64,000 nucleotides of DNA, taken from contig NC_051095.1 in NCBI RefSeq assembly GCF_901709675.1, positions 5,393,956 to 5,457,955 of the forward strand, written 5' to 3'. How positions within the stretch are numbered: the stretch's first letter is position 1; each line of letters starts with the position of its first letter. Shown piece by piece: positions 36,601-58,024 of this stretch. The notes beneath the pieces are model-generated. The model was not told where the DNA came from. It saw nothing but the letters and a program-made list of their open reading frames with translations, and made no database searches. Source of the DNA: Syngnathus acus (Eukaryota > Chordata > Actinopteri > Syngnathiformes > Syngnathidae). The position numbers and the translations under genes were made by a program.

Positions 36601-39600
36601 AGAAAATAAATTCCTCAAAATTCCCAATACAAATTAAACAGGCTAGAAATGTTATAATGGATCACAATGACCTGCAATATAACTGGAGGCTTAATTCTTA
36701 TCATCATATAAAAGCAGCATAGGAGCTACCCAGCGTCTATTCGGGATATCAACGGTCCAGTAACTGGACTATGAGACTTTGGAGTGCATACCTCTCACAT
36801 TCTTGCAAAAAGCCCCAGCAAAGCTTCACACATTACTGCAAGTTGGCATCCATGTTTGTGCAAAATGCTTCAGCTCGGAGCTCAACATGAAAAGCTTACT
36901 TAAGTCGAAAAAAAAAAAAAAAAAAAATCAACTCCCACCTACCGGTTGCCATTGGAACTATTGTCGAGGAAGCCTTTCTTACTGTGCAATTGATGGAGCT
37001 GTTTGTGGTTTGGTCCCGGCCAGTATGCGGATGCGAACTGGCCAATGGGGGCTTCTTCCTGCGACAGGGCGAGTACATGTGCACGCTGGACTACCAGCGG
37101 CTGTACGGGACGCGCTGCTTCAGCTGCCAGGACTTCATCGAAGGAGAGGTGGTGTCCGCCCTTGGCAAGACCTACCACCCGCGATGCTTTGTTTGCGCCG
37201 CTTGCAAGTAAGGAACCAGAAAAATCGAAACACTCTGCATAGTTCAGCCGATATCTTTATGTGATATCTTTAAGTTTTGAGTCGTATTGAATTCCAAATC
37301 AACTGCAGTCTGGAGTGAATTTAGCAGATTTCATGAAAGTTGCCAAGCTGATGTCTTTAGTTTTTTTTTCAAGATGTCTCCTCTCTTACAAAGTCTGCAA
37401 CATAGGTGGAATTACAAAGCATATTATTCCGTTTTTTTCTCTCAAGCTGTCTTTCAACGTGGGGCCCGAAAAAAAATTTCATAGTCAAATTTAGCTTTGA
37501 AGTATTCTTTATTTTGTGCAAGCTGTCTGCTCTCTTGCCATAGAACAAAAAACAATCTTGTTTGACTTTCAATGTGATTGTGTGCTTTAATGTTCTCAAG
37601 TTGCCGCATTATCATCGATGGATTTATCTTGCAGGCAGCCATTTCCGGCTGGTGACCGTGTGACTTTTAACGGGAAGGAGTGCGTCTGCCAAAACTGTAC
37701 CCAGCCGCTTCCTGCGAACAGCCCTGCACCCATCCAGGCTGTCCACAGTCAGTAATGCCTTCATGACACCGTCAAATGTTTCTGTATATATCGAAAGCCA
37801 ACTGGATCCGTCGCTCCCCCCCTCCCCCTCCCCCATCTAGACTGCTGCGGCTGCGGGAAAGAGTTTAAAAACGAACAGTCCCTGGTAGCCCTGGACAAGC
37901 ACTGGCATCTGGGCTGCTTCAAGTGCAAAGTGTGCAACAAGGTCCTCAATGCCGAGTACATTAGCAAGTGAGTCCTCCGACGGCAGCCGCTACCTTGATG
38001 ATATATATTTGTTTTTCTTTCAAAGCGAGCTCCTTCCTGTTTTTTTCCAGGGACGGGATCCCCTTTTGCGAGATGGACTATCACGCCATGTTCGGCATCC
38101 AGTGCGAGAGCTGCAAGAAGTATATTACCGGAAAAGTCCTAGAGGTAAAACTGTGTTATTGCCAATCACCTACACAAACTTGCTTACTGATGGCAACTCT
38201 TTGGCGCCACCTAGTGGTCAGGTGGCAATTCTAAAGTCTAAACTTTAATGATTTGGGGCTTGTTTTGTTGCTCAACAGGCCGGGGAGAAGCACTATCACC
38301 CGTCATGTGCCCGCTGTGCCCGTTGTGAGCAGACGTTTGCAGAAGGAGAAGAGATGTACCTCCAAGGTAGAGCCAAAATCATTTGTCCTCCAACGTAGGC
38401 GGGCGGTTGTCAGCGAAGACTAAAAACTTGTCGCTCTTGTGTAGGATCTTCAATCTGGCATCCCCCGTGTAGACAAGCAGCCAAGCAGGAAGAGAAGACT
38501 AAGGTAAGAGGGCCATGCTACCGTTAAAAAAAGTCGGGTATACGTCGGTATTAAAACAATTGATTGGGGAACACTGCCACAAATGTAAGTCGATTAATTG
38601 GCACACAATGTTTATTTGAGGGCCGGCCACCATTTTTGAATTGGTGCGAAAAATAATGCAACGCAGACTGCATATATTCCAGGCAAGGCCATTATGGGTT
38701 ATGAAAATGTATGTAAAAAAAATTTCAAACTCAAAATGCATTTCCGTTAACAAAATCAAATAAAAATGCTTTTAACAAAACCCCCCCAAAATAACTGAAA
38801 CTACATTTTACATTTACAGAAATGACGATAATTATGGTAGAAAAAGTTCATCACTTTTGTCTTTGTCTGTTAATAAGTGAGTTTTGGGATTCATTTTAAA
38901 TGTATTTATTTAAGCATTACTGTCAAATCTATCGGGGTACAAAGCATTTTCTAAAAATATTAACAAACTTGCTCGAAAAATGAACTGAATTTAGAAAAAC
39001 ATACTCATCAATAAAAACGAAGTAAAATTAATCCCCTAACTGTTCCAGGTGACTCGTACTTCATCCGAGAGCATCACATCCGTCCCGGCGTCCAGTGCCT
39101 CAGGCTCTCCCAACAGAGTCATTTTTGTAAGACATTTCTGGAAACTCGACTCTTCAGCTGTTAACGATTCACTCATTGCCATTATGTTGTTTTTTTTCGG
39201 GTTGGGGTCATCTCCAGGCCAAACTTGGAGAAGAGCTGCTGGACTACAAGGACCTGGCAGCGCTTCCGAAAACCAAAGCCATCTACAACATAGACCGACC
39301 AGACATGCTCTCGTACTCGCCCTATGTCAGCTACACGTCTGAAGAGAGGCACTACAGCGAGGTAGACTGGTGTCGGGTATTTGGGTTCCGCTACATCGCA
39401 AAATGTTGATTCCCGATTCGTTTTGCGCATGCAGGGTGATGGGGAGAAGTCACCGAGTCATCATAGGCCCTCCAGTCCCAGTTCCAACAGCTCTTTGGGG
39501 GGTTACGGACGTTACACTCCGTCCCGGTCCCCTCAGAACAACAGCCGACCCGGTACTGCCTTTGACTATCTTTTAAAATCATCCGTTGTGTATGCAGCGA

Positions 39601-41773
39601 TCCGATTTTTGGTGCTTTTCTATCTCCCGTGATAAACGGGGCTCACTTTGTGATCTTCATCCTTTTTTTTGCGTTTTCCTCATTCTGTGACTCAATATTT
39701 GACATTCAGGACCTGAAGTAGAGTGCCCGGGTACACCCGGGCTTTTCTCGGGTGGCGTCAAGCTCACCTCCAGCTTGGCCGGGGCTTCCCCTTCCCTCCC
39801 CGTGCGCCATTCGCAGGGGACTGAAGGGTGTAGCGCTGCTGCTAGCACCACCTTGTGGCCTGGAGGTCGAGGTGTGTCATTACACCTGAACCCCACCACG
39901 TTGTCCATGCTGCAGCAGCACAACTTCATCCCTTACTTCCGAGGTATCCCTCCATCGAGGCCACGTTTTATGCAGACGATGGACTATTTGCTGGAGGGAT
40001 GGACAATGGAGCAATGAAAAAAAGTACTTAACTTTCGGTTTCACGAAATGAATATGATATTCAGTTGAGCACATTTTAATCATGGGCAAATAACAAATTA
40101 AGTCTGAATTAAGTAAATTCAATGGAACTAAAGGATTTTTTTTTTTCCAGTGCGGCATTTATTATTACAAATGCATGAGGAAATAATGATAAAGAATCAA
40201 ATTCATATTTTAATACGTATTCTAAGAAAAGGCTAAGGTGCTTGTTAAGATGAGGTGATTTATGTTTACATATTTTTATGCCACTGTTGCAGTGTAATTT
40301 TTGTGATAATAGTAAAAATAATCATGAATCAAAAGAGTATATACAGTATTTCCAAAATAGTCTGTGTTATGGAATGAAATAATCCCAAAATACCCGATTG
40401 TATTACGGCTTCCATGGCTCAAGTACATTTGTGATCTTTTCATCCAGTCACCTTCAGCTTTACAGGTGATTGAGTGATTGATTGATTTTTATGAAAAATG
40501 ACAAAAATCAAAAGAAATATGGTAGAAATTGAGGAAAGATCACCAGTAAATGCATAAAATTTCATAACAGCTCGCTGTCTCATTACTTTTGAGCTTTCAG
40601 TATCGTTCCATCAATAGCACCAGCAAATCCTCCCATTGTCTGTATTTTAATTGGGCTCTTGTGGACTGAATGGGGTGCTGTGATTCGTCTTTTTTTTCCC
40701 CCAAACATAACCCCGCTTGTTAAAGGCAATTTTGTTTGAAGCATGCCATCCTACTAATCTCCTGATTATCTCTCAGTAGCTCGGATGTTCTTGCATCTCA
40801 CTTTCCCTTCCCTTAATGGTAAAACACAGGTTCTCCTCTGTCCCTCCACCACAGTGGAACGGTTAGCCGCTTTTCGTCGTCTGTTGTTGTGATGTCATCG
40901 GGTCCGTTTGGGTTTCTCATCCTGCTAGACAAGCTTGTGGCCACTTCCGGGGTCTTCGCAGTATTGCGTTCCTCGGCATCATATTTTGTCACGACCCATG
41001 AAACGTAGTGTTTGTAGACGTGCGCTGTTCCAATGTGAGGTGGATTTCACAGACAAGTTGGGCGAGATCTTGTTCGTCTCAGTCGGAGGGCAGTCCGAGT
41101 TGCTTTAACAGTACCGCTGTGTGTGTTTGTGGTCTAAGCGGCGGTCTTCCACATCTAGTCTTGCCTGTGAGAGTGAAGGGGTTCTCAAACCGAGGGTCCG
41201 TGAGCAGTAGCTTGCAGGTCCGCGAAATAATTTTCACAAGGTTATTATGTTTTTGGTTTTTTTTTTTTTGTGAAGAAAAAAAAAAAATCGGTGGACCCCA
41301 AACATTTGAGAACCCCGAACATGTAGTGTGGTGCATCCGTTGAAGACATCGCTCGTAAGAAACATCCACGACTGCGGCCGATCACTAACCGGACAAATTG
41401 CTCTTTGTGCTCACCCGTCATCCGTTCCTGACTGGAGGTAGTGAAAGTGGGCGGAGTACCCCCAGCCTATCCGCCTACTCTGACTGCAAATCCCCATCGT
41501 CCGCATCAACGTACGTGGCTGCCCCTCGCCATTTCCACATACCAGGTAGGTCTGTGAGATTTCCAATCAAGTGCATTGATTTGATGGCTTTAATTTTAAG
41601 AAATAACCTCTCATTGCCCTGCGACACAGATCGGCGACTGTTACATTTAGTACAAATGGAATGCATGGATGATATGATTTTTTTTTATTTGGAAAATGAA
41701 AAAATGGTGTTGACTAGAGCTCTGCAATGCACATTTTTTTGGCTTCCCATCCCCAAATAACTGCTAACTCATG

Positions 41774-41848
<75 letters not shown>

Positions 41849-43695
41849 CTCCACTCTTCCTCTCTGTGTCTCTCCGATGTTGGCTTCTTTTTATTTGATT
41901 TCCCTCTCTTTGCCTATTCCCATTTCCAGAGACTGAGGTCAAAGATAATATCTATAGAAAACCCCCCATCTACAAACAGCATGGTACAGTCCACTTCGTA
42001 TTTAACACTTCCCTCTCTTGTGTTGCATGCACTTTTTCTGCTCCTCATTTCTGGCAAACGCATCAGAATTACCTACATGCATCGGGTCAATGGAAATGTT
42101 TTCCGTAACGAAGCTACTTGCTGAATGTTAAAACATCTCAACACATTTAAGATCATACAGGATGCCTTCTCGACTTTGTTGTGAGGTGATGACTAGTATG
42201 TTCTGTTTGTGATTTGGTCCAAATGTTTGACTCTTTCACAGCTTCTAGAACATCCTGGCAGGATGGCGATGATGGCAAGGTGAGGGAGTCGTTTCCAATT
42301 TACCGTTATAAGTCTTTGTTTTTCTCAAAGTGTTCTGTTATGTCCTTTTTTGTTTAAATATATTTCTTATTTCTTTCAAGGACAAAAGATTTATTTTTTG
42401 AGGGCATACAGTCAATTGGGTATATTCCGGCTTAGTTTTTTTTTTCTTCATTTTTAGAGGAGTAATTGGATGATCATGAAGAGCGACATTGATGGACACA
42501 TGGGTCCAGAAGACCACAACCCGTCTAAGTCAACCTGCAGTTTGCCAATGAATACCTCTGGGCCAAGTGAGTCATGTTGTTTTAGGGGAGTGCGGTGTCC
42601 ATCAAAAAGACTTAAAATAAATGTCTCTTTTGTAATATTTTGTCAGATTTCCCTCATTATAAATCTGCATCCTTACCTGGTTACGGAAGGAACGGCATCT
42701 ACAAGGTGAGCGACAAAAAAAAAAAAAAAGGAAGGCAGCAGAGTGTTAGGTGCTTATCTTGAAAGTGGCATCGATTTGAAGGAGGCCTTTATTTTGCGTG
42801 GTTTTAATATAAAGTAGAGAGAAAAAATCGACATCTCTTTGTCACGGTGGAAGGAATTTTAAATACTACTAGATTACTAGAACATCAGAACTATATTCAG
42901 AGGCAGTTTAAATGTTGTTTTGAATGTGATTGACAGCCACTTTCCTAGTTACAAGGGGGTGTACACACTTTTGCAACCACATTATTTCAGTTATTTGATT
43001 GTAATTCAGTGCTCTAAAATGTTCTGAAAATTTTTTTTTTGGTCTTGTCTTTTTGTATTATTATTTGACATATTTTTCTAAAGGCTGCTGAGATGGTTGA
43101 GCATGAAGTGGATCCTGACTCCCAAAGCTGGGGAGGCATGAGAGGTAATTTATTTATTTTTTTTGCGGTGGGGATGATTTAATTACTCCTTCTTCAAGTA
43201 CAATTACATTTTTTATGTGTGTTTCATCATATTAATTCTCTTTTTTTCTCCCCATTTGTGTTGGTCAGAGTACAAGGTGAGATTTCTGTGATTAATATTT
43301 TACAATGACATGAGTATGTTTGAATACATATTAAAATAATACCTGCAGGTGTATCCTTATGAAATGCTGGCGGTGACACATCGAGTGAAAGTGAAGCTTC
43401 CCCGAGACATCGATCGCACCCGACTGGAGGTGAGCGGCTCATTTTCTAATCAATTCAAAAAGGGATTTTTGTAGACTTTGTAGGAACTATAGAGATCCTC
43501 TAAAAAAAAAAAAAGCCTAAATAGTTCAAAAGCTTCTCATTACGAACTCAACCACTGACTTCGATTCTCTCGGTCGACCAGAGACATCTGTCGCCCGAAG
43601 ACTTCCAGAAGGTGTTTGGAATGACTCTGGATCAATTTGAGCGTCTGGCACTTTGGAAAAGAAACGACTTGAAGAAGAGGGCTCGTCTTTTTTAG
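33673..43695 (+). CDS. ablim2: Actin-binding LIM protein 2
   Basis: Coding exons, all in phase (678 codons plus stop): 33673-33688, 35783-35932, 37024-37207, 37635-37747, 37841-37967, 38051-38144, 38279-38366, 38445-38503, 39049-39126, 39218-39361, 39435-39552, 39710-39943, 41438-41545, 41930-41983, 42242-42279, 42458-42566, 42647-42705, 43084-43144, 43269-43276, 43349-43429, 43582-43695. Four LIM domains fill about residues 28-270 ([64 protein letters not shown]). A Ser/Pro-rich middle follows, and the C-terminal villin headpiece ends [47 protein letters not shown] and the headpiece fit ABLIM2 better than ABLIM1 or ABLIM3. The headpiece binds F-actin; LIM domains recruit partners such as STARS. 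The first exon (MPEET) is the least certain. Confidence 0.93.
41178..41316. mobile_element. Small palindromic MITE-like remnant in ablim2 intron
   Basis: ggggttctcaaac on the left pairs with tttgagaacccc on the right, with gggtccgtg and ggacccc also paired inside. This resembles hAT-type ends (GGTTCTCAAAC). Target duplication not evident. Confidence 0.5.
41776..41844. repeat. (CT)n microsatellite
   Basis: About 34 uninterrupted CT dinucleotides upstream of the ablim2 exon at 41930. It extends the pyrimidine-rich part of that intron but lies about 85 bp from the acceptor. Confidence 0.95.
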
Positions 43696-45375
43696 CATTT
43701 GCCGCCCCCCGCCCCCCTCGCTCCAAAGCTTTGTGTGTGCAATACGATGGCAATGTTGGACTGGCGAGCTTCCAGATGAGCTGCAGTCATGTTTGCATGC
43801 CCGTGCTTGTAGCGCCGCTCGCACTCAAACATCTGCTCTCAGCTCCTTTCCACGCTCAAGTTTTCTCACCTTCATTTAGCTTGAAAATTCAGAAAATCCT
43901 CTAATTCACGTTTAAAGTTTCCTATTTTTCTGCATCCAAACTTGCATTCTCTTCCAATTAATTCCCGTGGAATTGCAATCTTTTTTCTTTTCTTTTTCAC
44001 ATTTATGCTTGTCAAATTACGCTTTCTTCTTTGTCATATCATAACCCCCACCCTCAACAATACCTTTTTTTATCGGGATATTACAACTTTGTTCTTTTTC
44101 TGCGTAAAACTGGAAATTCTTGAGAATATGATCTTCTCAAAATGCTAAGGGCAAAGGTTGCAATGTTACGAGAAAATGTTGTCATATTATGACTTCTTTT
44201 TATTGTGACTATTTTATTTTTAATATTATGACAAAAGACATTTTGTAATACTGTATTTATTTTATTTTGACGACTTTATTCTTATGACTAAATTGCAAAA
44301 TGATGACTTTTTGGTAATCTCGCTTTATGTCTTGCATTTTGATGACTTTATTCTTGTTATTTTAGAATTTTATTGACATACATTTATGACTCTTTCTTCT
44401 AACATTGGGCTTGCAAACTCTTGAAAATACGATTGTTGTTGTAATATTACAACTTTTTCTCTTGTATTACGATGACCTAATTAATTTGACTTGACTTGCA
44501 AAACGTTACAACTTTTTCGCGTCGGTTACGATTTTATTCTCAAAACATTCTGACTTTTCATCTTCTGTTAAATCAAAGTTACGACATCTTCAGATATCTC
44601 ACAATTTTCTTCTCATAACATCATGACTTCTTATATTCCGACTTTATACTTATGTCCATGTAATAGTCGGGTTTTAGTCTCATAATATAACAACATTTTC
44701 TCATATTACTACGACTTCACTCGTAATATTACAACTTTATTATTTTAGGTTTGTAGCTTTTTCAGGTAATATTGAAATTTTTATCATCGCTTCCCATTCA
44801 TTTTTGTGGTTTGCTGCTAAATTCTCGTAAGAACATCAGATGATTTTTTTCGTGTTTTTGCACACACCTCTTGGTTGTTTGGATTCAGACACACTGTACC
44901 ATCTTTTCTTTCTATTGTTGATCCCGCACTGAGCGATTGTCAAAGCAATGATTCCAAAATGAATCCAAAGCGATAGCGTAGCATGTAAGATTGTTTCAGC
45001 ATTATTTATTCATCCTGCTTTGTTTGTTGCTTGAAGGCATCATGGCATACTGCAAAACTAAAACTCACAACAATACTGCAAGATGTACTGTATGTAAGCG
45101 TCTACTACTGACTACATATACAATATAGGATATATTTATACAAGTCATTGCATGATAATGATACTTTTCTGCTGAAACGATTAAGTCAAATGAAGGATCA
45201 GCTGCTCGCCATAACTTATTTATAGTATTGTGATATGAAGGAAGGGATTTTATTTTTATTTGTTTTGAAGTTATATACATGCATATTGAGTTTATTTTGC
45301 GTCTTGTATGTAAAACACTAACTGTTTCCTGTTTCTAATGTTCCTCTGCCATTAAAGTGCTTTAACCAACCGCAT
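43696..45375 (+). other. ablim2: ablim2 3' UTR
   Basis: Follows the TAG at 43693-43695. From about 43980 to 44790 it is a degenerate pyrimidine-rich repeat of TTACGACTTTATTCTCGT-type phrases. An ATTAAA signal at 45351-45356 is the best polyadenylation candidate. No open frame with protein similarity was recognised. Confidence 0.55.
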
Positions 45376-45790
45376 GCTGGCCAACTGTCGACTGAAATTA
45401 TTGCGCCAATGCAAGATTTATTATTAGTTTTGATTTAAATTTGGTTTTGAGAATATATAGGTTTATATTAGTGTAAAATAAATCTAAAGTTGAATTTAAT
45501 GTTTAAAAATGTTGATCTACATTTTAAAAATATTTCCAGTGTTTAACAAGAATGAAAATCAGTGTGAAACTGTCAGAATCATATATATATATTTCATAAA
45601 TATAAAAGATTTGTTTATATCTAGAAATATATTATTTATCATTTTAAATTTATGGCAATTTAACAATTGGGTAATTTAAAAAAAATATATATATACTTTG
45701 TATAAATATGGAAATATAAACTTTTTATATACGCCGAATTCATTTCCCTTCATTTTTACTTTCGTATTTTCTTTTATATCCTTACGGATC
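45376..45790. other. AT-rich intergenic sequence
   Basis: Between the presumed ablim2 polyadenylation site and the first promoter-like region of afap1. It contains short TA runs. No gene seen. Confidence 0.6.
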
Positions 45791-45799
45791 GTCAACAAA

Positions 45800-45909
45800 C
45801 GAGCCTTGCCTCTTTAGCGCTCATTGGCTGTAGGATGCGAAGTCACTTCCGGTCCAGCCTCTGATTGTCACCGGTACGCGAACAATAAGCAACCTGAGAA
45901 AGGAGCGAG
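45800..45909 (+). promoter_or_regulatory. Promoter-like region and possible noncoding first exon (afap1 side)
   Basis: An inverted CCAAT box (ctcattggctg), an ACTTCCGG site and a GC-rich stretch are followed by aggagcgag at a GTGAGC donor (exon end 45909). The arrangement looks like a TATA-less promoter with an untranslated exon that could splice to the afap1 coding exon at 49348. Confidence 0.4.
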
Positions 45910-46239
45910 GTGAGCTTTGTTTACATCGATTTCACCCTCTTTTATGCTACTTCTTTATGTTTTGGAGTTTTTTGTCATATTTCTGCCTGTGAATTGTTAC
46001 TTGGGCAGTTACTTGGCTCAAGAGGAGAGGGGGGCTGGCTGACTTGGCTGGCTGGCTGGGGGGGCGTAGTATTGCATTGTCTTGTCATTGAGACGAATGG
46101 AAGCTCATTTTATTGATCGTCAACAGACACGCTGTCCTGGCAAAAAAGACCAAAAAAAATGATTTCTCATCCATGTTACTTGTTAATAACATGAAATTTG
46201 CCCAGGAAAAATGGCTAAACAATGAGTTTATTCTCTTTA

Positions 46240-46760
46240 TTTTCTTGAATAAAATTATACCAGTTTTGTTCTAGTATTGTTTGTACTTGTAAAATTATGT
46301 TTTTCTCTCATTAGTACTATGTCATTACAAAAACAAAATCTCCTACATTTATGATGCTGTTTTGTTATTTTATTTCTAAAAATATTTTTCTTCATAATAA
46401 TCTATTTTTTTCTTATAACCATATGACGTTTCTGGTCAAATTATTACCATATTTCCTCTTTGTTTATTTCTGGTAATACTATTTTTTTGGGAAACGTTTT
46501 GACTTAGTCTTGCAGATTTCTGACTGTTCTCGGAATATGCAGTAACGGCCAAATTTGCATAAATGACTAAGATTCTGACTTTTTTCTAGCAGAATTTTTT
46601 TCTCGTAATATTGCATTGTTCTCAGTAAGATAATTGTTTCTTTTTTTGATGACTGTATTGCATTAAAAAATATTCTCCTAACTTTAGGACTTTATTTTTT
46701 GCAAGATTCTAACTTTTATCTTGTCAAATAAGCCGTTCTTGTCAAAATTAGGACTTTGAG
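46240..46760. repeat. Degenerate low-complexity repeat
   Basis: Loose repeats of ttttctcgtaatatt / gactttatt phrases, the same family as in the ablim2 3' UTR. Confidence 0.5.
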
Positions 46761-46919
46761 TTTCGGCTTTTGAAGGGAGGTAAAATTATAAATTTGCTGT
46801 TCTTGTTCTTTTTGTTTAAATCGTTACATCACTATATAGGGGTACTATATGCTTTTTTTAAATAAGCAACTTTACATTCCTTATGGCATGGTACACGTGG
46901 TATGTTTAGTAAAATAAAA

Positions 46920-47145
46920 CTGGTAACTCTGACGGTCCGTGAAGGCGTCGCGTCGAGGGCGGTGAGGAAGGAAAACGGTGGGGGAAAGTGAGGAAAAGGG
47001 AGAAAGAAGGAGGAGGAAAAATCGGGGGCGAAAACGCCTGGAACCACGGCGAAAAGTAACAGCGTGGCCGTCTAACCGTGTATGGACCGTCGTTTGGCGG
47101 ATTACATGATGAGGAGCGAGCCTGTGCTTTTTACATCCAGCGGGG
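46920..47145 (+). promoter_or_regulatory. afap1: CpG-rich region and probable 5' UTR exon of afap1
   Basis: A sharp rise in CpG content (gtccgtgaaggcgtcgcgtcgagggcgg, aaaatcgggggcgaaaacgcc) ends at a GTGAGT donor with exon end 47145. No ATG-initiated frame crosses that donor convincingly, so it is read as an untranslated exon that splices to 49348. Confidence 0.5.
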
Positions 47146-49347
47146 GTGAGTTTCTGATTGAGTTCGTGAGTGGCTTCAACTTGGATGCTTTTTTTTTTCG
47201 GACTTGACGGCGACATTTTCCCCTCTTTATGTACACAACGACTTCAATTTACGTTTACACTCAAATGTCTTGCTTTGTTGTTTCGAGTTATTTATCGAAT
47301 AAGTAGTGTTGTTCTAGCTAGATTGATGTGCTACTAATTAAGAACAGTTTTGATGTTTGGAAGGTTATGATTTATATAGGTCAGAGGACCCCCACCCCAT
47401 AAAGCACCCTCCCACCTCCATTCACTTACCTTTTTTTTTTTAACATCTACTTTCACACCCCCAGGCTACTTCCAGTATAATTGGGGTGAGGGGGGGCAAG
47501 AGAATGCCTGTATGTGTCAATATCCACGCTGCTAACAGTTTGCGGTTCTCTTTCATCCATAAAAAAAAAAAAAACAAGTCTAGCTTTTTTTCCCCACTGT
47601 GAAACTGCCTCACAAAGTGCTGGGAACATTTTATAAACAATTAAAACTTCTCAAGTCATACTAGGAGTAAATAGCTTTTCTCATTATTACATTTTTGCAG
47701 CCAGTTCACCAGTAGTAAGGAGAAAACTTGATTCCAGAGTCAAATTGTCATACAAAAGTAACAACAAAGAAAAATCACCCAAAAGAAAAAAATTCGACGG
47801 TCATTCTTTACACTGTATAAATGTGATTTTACTCATGAACTCAACTTTTGGGAGCCATTTCAATACAAACTCAGTTGATCTGTTACAGAGTCGCTACTCG
47901 TGTTACATACAAAAACCTACAAATAAATGCGAGAATGAAAACTAAAAAATTCTTCATTCATTGCAATTGTATTCCCGTCGTATAATGACTTCTTCATATT
48001 TACATCTTTTTCACGATTGTCATCAGTGCAAGTCGAAAACTGTTTTCAGAGGTCGAGGGAACCCCATTTATCGTGGTGATCCATTCCAGATACATCCAGG
48101 ATTGAAGTCTGTTCAACATTTCTATTTGTTTTAATATAGTTTAAGTCCACCTCACCACTCTTTAAACACATTTAATATCTGCTAGCTTCATGCTAACATA
48201 AAACGAGAAGCATTCTCGATGGGCTAACACAAATTACAATGATTCTATAATTTTAAACAACTACAGTTATTATTGATAGACAGTATTATTAGAGATAATT
48301 AGAAGAGCTGCAAAGATACCTGAAATATCCACTCAAATACAGTAAGAATTGGTTATATGAATGTTCCTTGCTGTGTAACACTCATCTCATTCATCCCCGG
48401 CTGTTCGCAGTTTGCAAGCTTGTGGTTAGCATCTGAGTACCCTCTAATTATCGTTGGGAAAGAAATACCAGAGGGCGCATCTTCACTCTCTCCAAACTGA
48501 CTTAGCCCTGATCCCTCCAGCTCCACGCGGAGGTTTCACAGATGTATACTTTCGGGTCGGAAAACATCTGCTTGTACGTTAAACCACCTGTTTGATAGCA
48601 ATCAAGTCGGCCCTGTGATGTTTGGACCGGGCTTTCAACGGAATGACGTGAACGCCGCAATCTTGTAATTACAGATCTGAGACTGCTCGTCTTTCGCCAG
48701 AAACTAATGCCGCATCGACCATCCTGTGATTTGTCCGTAACGTTCCCCCGTTGGGCGGAGTGTCGAGTAATGCTCGGGGGGGGGGGGGAAATACTTTCAT
48801 GACTATGAGAAAAAAAGTTGTAATGTCACAAGAGTGGCATTGTAATACTTGAAGTAGAAAGAACATGAAAAAAACATTAGACAAGAGAAGCCATAGCTTT
48901 CAAAGATCTCTTACAAAGCTCAAATGTTTTCTGTACATGGTGACAAATGAACGAAAAAGAACAAAACAATACAATTATGGGGGCGGGAAAGACATTGTAG
49001 TTACAAAATTGCTGGCAACCACAAATTATTGATTTTTTTAGGGATGTTCAAAACCATTTTCTTTTTCCAGACTGATGCCAGTACGAGTATTCATTTTTTG
49101 AGTACTCACCATACCGAATACCTCTTGAACCTTTGATTATTATTATTTTTTTTATTTTGACCCGATACGGCTTATGGTATCGGTCTATGTACTATTAGGT
49201 CTGCACTAAAAAGAAAATGAGTATAATTACTCGGATAAAAGTTGCTAGGTTATAGAACTATGAGAGAAAAAAAGTATATCAGTGGAGTAAATTAAAAAAT
49301 TATCTTTACTAAAATCCTTTGACGAAATGATGTGGCTGGTTGTGCAG
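47146..49347 (+). other. Probable afap1 first intron
   Basis: AT-rich with a run of 13 G residues near 48776-48789. No coding exon recognised; it ends at the ttgtgcag acceptor at 49347. Confidence 0.5.
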
Positions 49348-49349
49348 CA

Positions 49350-58024
<8,675 letters not shown>

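Noticed and set aside
36896-37178. Minus-strand frames opposite an ablim2 LIM exon
   Set aside because: Shadows of the LIM1/LIM2 coding exon at 37024-37207.
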